From positions 1 through 8,156 of the forward strand of contig CANRIY010000069.1 in the NCBI GenBank assembly GCA_947630775.1: DNA of 8,156 bases. Reading direction: 5' to 3'. Below are positions 6,901-8,156 of this stretch, in pieces (the first letter of the stretch is position 1; each line of letters begins with the position of its first letter). Source of the DNA: an uncultured Clostridia bacterium. Its GTDB lineage: Bacteria > Bacillota > Clostridia > Christensenellales > Borkfalkiaceae. Below the pieces are notes generated by a model. It was not told where the DNA came from, made no database searches, and saw only the letters and a list, made by a program, of their open reading frames with translations. The position numbers were made by a program, and so were the translations under genes.

Positions 6901-7232
6901 CTTGCAAGAGCATAGCGCTTCACCGTCCCGTCCTTAAATGTGACGCTGAGCGCGTTTTCTTCCACTTCACAGGAGAGATATTCGGTCTCGACCCAGTGCT
7001 GTGCGTCCTTCACATAGAGTGTGCGGGAAGCGCTGTCGAAACAAATATCACCCTCTTCGCCCAGTTCCTCGCGCGGCGCGCCGCCGACGATGAGGACTGA
7101 AGCGTTTTCTTGCCCGGGATCCTCGTTCCCGGTCACCGATCCGCCGCAAGCCGTTGCGAACGCAAAAAACGTTACGCAGAGAAGGATCGCGACAAGGAGC
7201 TTTCTGAGATGCCAAGTTTTTGAGTTACTCAT
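912..7232 (-). CDS. Giant BspA/InlB-repeat surface lipoprotein (2106 aa)
   Basis: A large extracellular lipoprotein, probably an adhesin or surface-binding protein; the ligand is unknown. Seen in the sequence: signal peptide 1-28 with lipobox ATAC and lipid-modified Cys29; a Cys-rich region with CTKC 146-149 and CTIC 171-174; BspA-type leucine-rich repeats of 23 residues at about 223-400 (pattern GAxAFxxCxxLxxVxIPxxVxxV); a Big_3-like Ig domain 459-534; seven InlB/Flg_new-type repeats 537-1147 (GYxFxGW core, ending AxW/F); an unassigned segment 1150-1272; a second repeat family ending in ENITITIT at 838-908, 1275-1361, 1363-1449 and 1451-1530; then beta-rich modules 1538-1698, 1815-1944 and 1964-2078 with an atrophied-Ig-like domain 1714-1803 and Gly/Ser/Thr linkers. 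There is no LPXTG sorting signal, which fits lipid anchoring. The start has GGAGGAG seven bases upstream and a consensus promoter. It is a single-gene unit with its own terminator. The class is clear; the binding role is inferred from the architecture. Confidence 0.92.
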   Translation of the reverse strand: MSNSKTWHLRKLLVAILLCVTFFAFATACGGSVTGNEDPGQENASVLIVGGAPREELGEEGDICFDSASRTLYVKDAQHWVETEYLSCEVEENALSVTFKDGTVKRYALASEDVPPCADGEHVLGDDVYEVHPAVCVIPGIGVKMCTKCHSAFTVVIPADGTSHNIVNGQCTICGEKVAYEYKENPDDPGSVVVEGVDGSTQTKIVIPRQIEVEEGVKKNVKIAEGAFQGNTTVKEVEIQGSVSVGANAFEGCTSLQSLTIQEGTKSIGDNAFKDCENLDNVTIPESVTSVGADAFEGTKYYTTEKNWKIEEDHKVLYNNGVLLKAENYTAPAEGRRNAARLGGGEYQLKADVRVIANGAFVGVENLTRVVLNEGLKTVGADAFKDTTLGEVVLSAGIENYEGLTDLGVSVKFFFRGVAGEWKYEGLDGTHYFLSEAAPTQEGNFWYEDKENGAPVVWELTKLELNYSACTTEYRLNQEFSSEGLEVTAVFNGETVKVSGYTVSIEEGTAFLTAGSHTVTVTYLGVSATYSVTVKPFTVTIVYGNGTADGTATVNQGGENNYTLPAAPARTGYTFNGWKVGKGGTSDAETKITVSADVTIEAQWHVVGVNVKFSLGEGGENGSATAESDFKDGKYEITIQGTPTRSGYRFTGWKYEVNGKTGDLPVEGGTIAVDLADKMTITVTAQWVQQVTVTYQYNNTQGKVEKTVDVGTDVELPTPEHKTGYDFDAWYVGEQKLTGETYKADSSVTLEAHWTARTPVVTVAYGGGTGNVTASYELKEEKYTITLSGEDPTLDGSKFIGWTVSGAVSLELDATAKTFTIDLADEMNVTVTAKWAKLYTVTVNAEHATLSEELNGKQYTTGESFTFSVTVDKGYKLVSVTGATQAQDGSYTVTVGTENITITVTTAEVEVTLVWKDESGALLEDFGKDITAVHNGDTATITVNGTPTKAGYNFKEWTVTVDGAPMDYNVELTIDLANEDVTVVYTANWTPKEPVISVQGEGTTGVTTSLKFNEDAETYTVTINGTPTYEKHRFDGWTLMGAVEEVLGADVTTFTVKLSDDMTVTLTAKWVEQVTVTYVLGEHAAAGAAAPAAVTVDKDGTVTLPEAPNAAEGYEFAGWLVSGEEVAREEKTELTVTADVTVTAQFVAKKVFTGVYNGTIAGTGEFDFYAKLSGFTVEELKAAQLVVGEKKLSVSNDIASATSPVQLKFGLTSNITEPIVETGLSLEIAGKTYPMTIVDGGEWTSYQTINDLTYTLSGNRGEQAKLTVTAVVKEYKVTVNYVGLDAEDVANVAQIVSVELDPNTETYTKDTKVDLMVDVLQDTRYALNKVEATGCVLNGDAGVYDFTVGAENITITITLDRLYHVEVITEGEIGDESTEQEFKAGTYMLGPEAGYYTSGESFDLYVFPNDGYTVTVTQTGAVGFDGSVEEGYTFSVGKSDITITITAEALYKVSVEVKGEDTTAVSYELNPEAGRYIVGTKFELTVSLVKEGYTFEVEPDVATFDDPDATEKYTFTLSDADVIITITVKSVGEEPVVSGSFIITKGSVIGDVATGSIQNSYQWSVTDKEASDGKDHTLTGQLFGYASGQNLQFKDASKAYIINDVATPAAITKVTVSCKTEASKEFYWNLQTSNTKFSPSSSGMTQSGNVQKPIQVTKSTGFNELTWDNITGNDTFFALYLTGANSATQVASITIEYGGGSTTPGGGGTDTSAQDLQTAKDALDGLTIESEVNEDKTVTLPADNEAGVTYEWKLEDGAGVATLTSNSLKITRTSSAATVKLSATATYNGQTTSAKTFEIKVSANSSGGGEEPSEAILLASFHPDYSGTSDSGGLSKTTYSNNNYKLVLTESTKVFDGVGNTFKLGASKAKAKMVFTVPSDVSMVKIYAQQIKGESIVINGTTESLTSTSVWDEFEIDTGTGKTVTIETTANDKTVRIQKIEYYSKNSSGGGGTTEPGGGTVVKKTETIVFSDYFSANGNLTTVTQGVVTLTFDIGTNTYGNVPAYNNSNKQGRIYVDNTMTISVGSGCELVSVTITFTNASFRDSTWKTGTAKDVSGSSVILTAAGSVYVTKIVVEYQTASSDTGMEAPSVNTVANVVATLPHKEN
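2113..2120 (-). repeat. G8 tract in linker codons of the lipoprotein
   Basis: Eight consecutive Gs in the sense strand encode Gly1705-1707 in the PGGGG linker between the first beta module and the Ig-like domain. Slippage by one base would remove the last ~400 residues. With the G8 run at 6199-6206 this gene has two tracts of the kind that can vary in length. Confidence 0.6.
6199..6206 (-). repeat. G8 tract within the leucine-rich region
   Basis: Eight consecutive Gs in the sense strand encode Gly343-345 (RLGGGEY), inside the longer spacer between LRR units 292-356. A one-base change would cut the protein off soon after the lipid anchor and the Cys-rich region, so it could act as an on/off switch. 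No length variation can be seen in one sequence. Confidence 0.6.
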
Positions 7233-7286
7233 ACAAAATCTCCTCCGCCCGCACCCGCAGGATACGAGCCTTATGAATCAATTATG

Positions 7287-7315
7287 ATTTTACATGATTT
7301 TCACAATTCTGTCAA
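7287..7315 (-). promoter_or_regulatory. Promoter of the giant lipoprotein gene
   Basis: On the minus strand, TTGACA (7315-7310), a 17-bp spacer and TAAAAT (7292-7287). The start should be near 7280, with a leader of about 48 nt that ends in the ribosome site GGAGGAG at 7240-7246. No riboswitch-like fold is evident in the leader. Confidence 0.8.
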
Positions 7316-7355
7316 TAGATTGACGTATAAAAATAGGGAATAAATTCTATATTTT

Positions 7356-7490
7356 ATGGACGGTTCCGCAAAAGGTCTATCGGGGCTTATATGGTGGCTT
7401 TTATCGGGGCTTTATGGAGGCTTTGTCGGGGCACTTGCCGAGGCTCTTATGGAGCTCCTGCCGTGGCGGAATTTTCGCCCGATTTTTTGA
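7356..7490 (+). CDS. Possible 44-residue membrane peptide with octad repeats
   Basis: An ATG at 7356 opens 44 codons ending at TGA 7488-7490. After MDGSAKG come in-frame octads LSGLIWWL, LSGLYGGF, VGALAEAL and MELL, then a short tail PWRNFRPIF. At DNA level these octads form a degenerate 24-bp tandem repeat (for example TATCGGGGCTT twice). The spacing of Gly, Ala and Leu suggests a membrane-active or self-associating helix. A weak hairpin (GGCG 7465-7468 with CGCC 7476-7479) and six Ts at 7483-7488 overlap its end. Against it: the nearest purine-rich site, GGGAA at 7336-7340, lies 15 bases from the ATG, and no good promoter is visible (TTGACG at 7320-7325 lacks a well-placed -10). It may instead be a translated remnant of a repeat. 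I do not recognise a family. Confidence 0.3.
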   Translation: MDGSAKGLSGLIWWLLSGLYGGFVGALAEALMELLPWRNFRPIF

Positions 7491-7510
7491 AAAAAGGCGT
7501 GCAAAAACGC

Positions 7511-7539
7511 TTTACAGGAGCGGGAAAAGTCTGTATAAT
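7511..7539 (+). promoter_or_regulatory. Promoter of the riboswitch-transporter unit
   Basis: TTTACA (7511-7516), a 17-bp spacer and TATAAT (7534-7539). Transcription should start near 7546, two bases before the first pseudoknot stem. This rules out the longer upstream start at 7414 for the transporter. Confidence 0.85.
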
Positions 7540-7547
7540 GCACAAAA

Positions 7548-7586
7548 GGATGTTCCTTGCCAAACCATCCGAAAAAAACAAGGAGG
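7548..7586 (+). ncRNA. preQ1-I riboswitch (translational)
   Basis: Stem P1 is GGATG (7548-7552) with CATCC (7566-7570). The loop holds TTCCTTGCCAAAC. The tail after P1 is G followed by seven As, then CAAGGAGG. CCTTG in the loop (7555-7559) pairs with CAAGG in the tail (7579-7583), making an H-type pseudoknot. Small size, A-rich tail and a GC motif after the P2 strand (C7560 as candidate ligand-binding base) agree with the preQ1-I class. P2 takes up the first bases of the AGGAGG ribosome site (7581-7586), so ligand binding should block translation of the transporter. The downstream family independently fits preQ1 control. The fold was paired by hand, not scored against a covariance model. Confidence 0.75.
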
Positions 7587-7596
7587 CTTCTTTCTT

Positions 7597-8127
7597 ATGA
7601 AGCATGTTAAGGCATTTTTTTCCGAAGCGCGTCTGCTTCTCTCTTCTGTTCCCCCCCTCACTTTCGCCCTGTTTCTTTTGAGCGTCTTTGCGATGAACCT
7701 GCTCGCGAACAAGAGTATCGATCTTCCTGTCGGCTGGCTTGCCCTCGACTGCGGGATCGTGGTGTCGTGGGTGGCTTTTTTATGTATGGACGTCCTGACA
7801 AAACACTTCGGCCCGCGGGCGGCGACGATCGTCTCGGTCGCGGCGATCGGATGTAACCTGCTCGCTTGCCTCATTCTGTACCTCGCAAGCCTCGTTCCTG
7901 GCACATGGGGGGCGTTTTTCGACTTCGGTGAGCAGCCCGTCGTCAATGATGCGCTCGATTCGACATTCGGCGGGACATGGTATGTGCTGCTCGGGAGCAC
8001 GGTCGCCTTTATCTCCTCGGCGGTCATCAATAATTTCTCCAATCTCATTTGTATATGGTCCAGCCAAATAAACAGAATAGTCAATTGGTTTTTTGACAGA
8101 GTCAAAAACAACATCCCCATCATCTAA
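7597..8127 (+). CDS. Queuosine-precursor transporter, YhhQ/VUT family, C-terminus replaced
   Basis: An integral membrane protein of the YhhQ (VUT, COG1738) family, which imports queuosine precursors such as preQ1 or preQ0 for tRNA modification. The family call rests on the hydrophobic segments at about 20-37, 44-65, 76-99 and 125-143, the LALDCG...DVLTKHFGPRAA stretch (48-76) and STFGGTWYVLLGSTVAF...NNF (122-147). The ATG at 7597 follows AGGAGG by ten bases; the upstream in-frame start at 7414 lies before the promoter. Regulation is probably by the preQ1-I switch that covers the ribosome site. Odd: family members usually run to about 220 residues with further membrane segments, but here likeness stops near residue 147-149. 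The last ~28 residues are encoded by AT-rich DNA unrelated to the family, so the gene is probably truncated or joined to foreign sequence. Confidence 0.8.
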   Translation: MKHVKAFFSEARLLLSSVPPLTFALFLLSVFAMNLLANKSIDLPVGWLALDCGIVVSWVAFLCMDVLTKHFGPRAATIVSVAAIGCNLLACLILYLASLVPGTWGAFFDFGEQPVVNDALDSTFGGTWYVLLGSTVAFISSAVINNFSNLICIWSSQINRIVNWFFDRVKNNIPII

Positions 8128-8148
8128 AAAAATTTTTGCGTAAATCAT
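8026..8148 (-). CDS. Start of an unrecognised AT-rich gene, broken at the junction
   Basis: An ATG at 8146-8148 opens a frame of about 42 codons in DNA of about 30% GC: it begins MIYAKIFLDDGDVVFDSV and continues ...YSVYLAGPYTNEIGEIIDD. Codon third positions are mostly A or T, as expected for a coding start in an AT-rich genome. Past 8026 the same frame runs on to 7780 only as an Arg/Asp-rich shadow of the transporter gene, so the real 3' part is missing. The upstream region is cut by the window end, so the ribosome site cannot be judged. I do not recognise the family. Confidence 0.35.
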
Positions 8149-8156
8149 TTTTTGCC

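Noticed and set aside
3615..7100. 1161-codon plus-strand open frame opposite the lipoprotein gene
   Set aside because: It is exactly codon-aligned with the sense frame, so its stops would need TTA, CTA or TCA sense codons, which this GC-rich part of the gene avoids. The product is Arg/Asp-rich without domain pattern, and there is no promoter or ribosome site. It is a shadow.
7414..7596. N-terminal extension of the transporter from ATG 7414
   Set aside because: It lies upstream of the promoter at 7511-7539 and through the riboswitch; the AGGAGG at 7581-7586 points to the start at 7597.
7550..7600. Short upstream frame (ATG 7550, MFLAKPSEKN..., stop overlapping the transporter start)
   Set aside because: It has no ribosome site of its own and its bases are explained by the pseudoknot.
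7512..8123. 203-codon minus-strand frame opposite the transporter
   Set aside because: It is an antisense shadow of a gene with strong family likeness, promoter and ribosome site.

Overview
The window reads as a moderately GC-rich, Gram-positive Clostridia-type gut bacterium. The supporting signs are near-consensus TTGACA/TATAAT promoters, strong AGGAGG-type ribosome sites, a BspA/InlB-repeat surface lipoprotein with a lipobox, and the palindromic 'CCCCTCAGTCAC...GACAGCTCC' intergenic repeats seen in such genomes. I lean towards the Christensenellales/Borkfalkia-like uncultured lineages, but that placement is inference only.

Layout. Positions 1-240 and 600-890 hold no convincing protein gene and are filled with palindromic intergenic repeats. 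Between them (about 232-605) sits a compact locus with two convergent promoters. The minus-strand promoter drives a 33-codon hydrophobic ORF (383-484). The plus-strand promoter drives a ~90-nt non-coding RNA that ends in a hairpin overlapping the ORF's stop codon. The layout matches a type I toxin-antitoxin locus of the Fst/par kind, but the two RNAs have near-copy promoters and leaders placed as an inverted repeat. A perfect 20-bp-stem terminator (847-890) then closes the very large minus-strand gene 912-7232. This gene encodes a 2106-residue lipoprotein with 23-residue BspA-type leucine-rich repeats, Ig-like domains, seven InlB-type repeats, a second repeat family and a C-terminal string of beta-rich modules of differing base composition.

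The 7233-7596 intergenic region carries the lipoprotein promoter (minus), a possible 44-codon membrane peptide gene (plus), and a plus-strand promoter followed at once by an H-type pseudoknot with the features of a preQ1-I riboswitch. The pseudoknot covers the ribosome site of the next gene (7597-8127), a YhhQ/VUT-family queuosine-precursor transporter, so switch and transporter support each other. The transporter loses its family likeness near codon 149 (about 8026-8045). The sequence there changes abruptly from GC-rich to about 30% GC, and an AT-rich minus-strand reading frame starts at 8148. This is either a real insertion or rearrangement, or an assembly chimera at the window edge.

The most promising lead is the convergent small-RNA/small-protein locus at 232-605. 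The transporter with its riboswitch is the best-supported functional unit. The giant lipoprotein is a recognisable class with mosaic modules.
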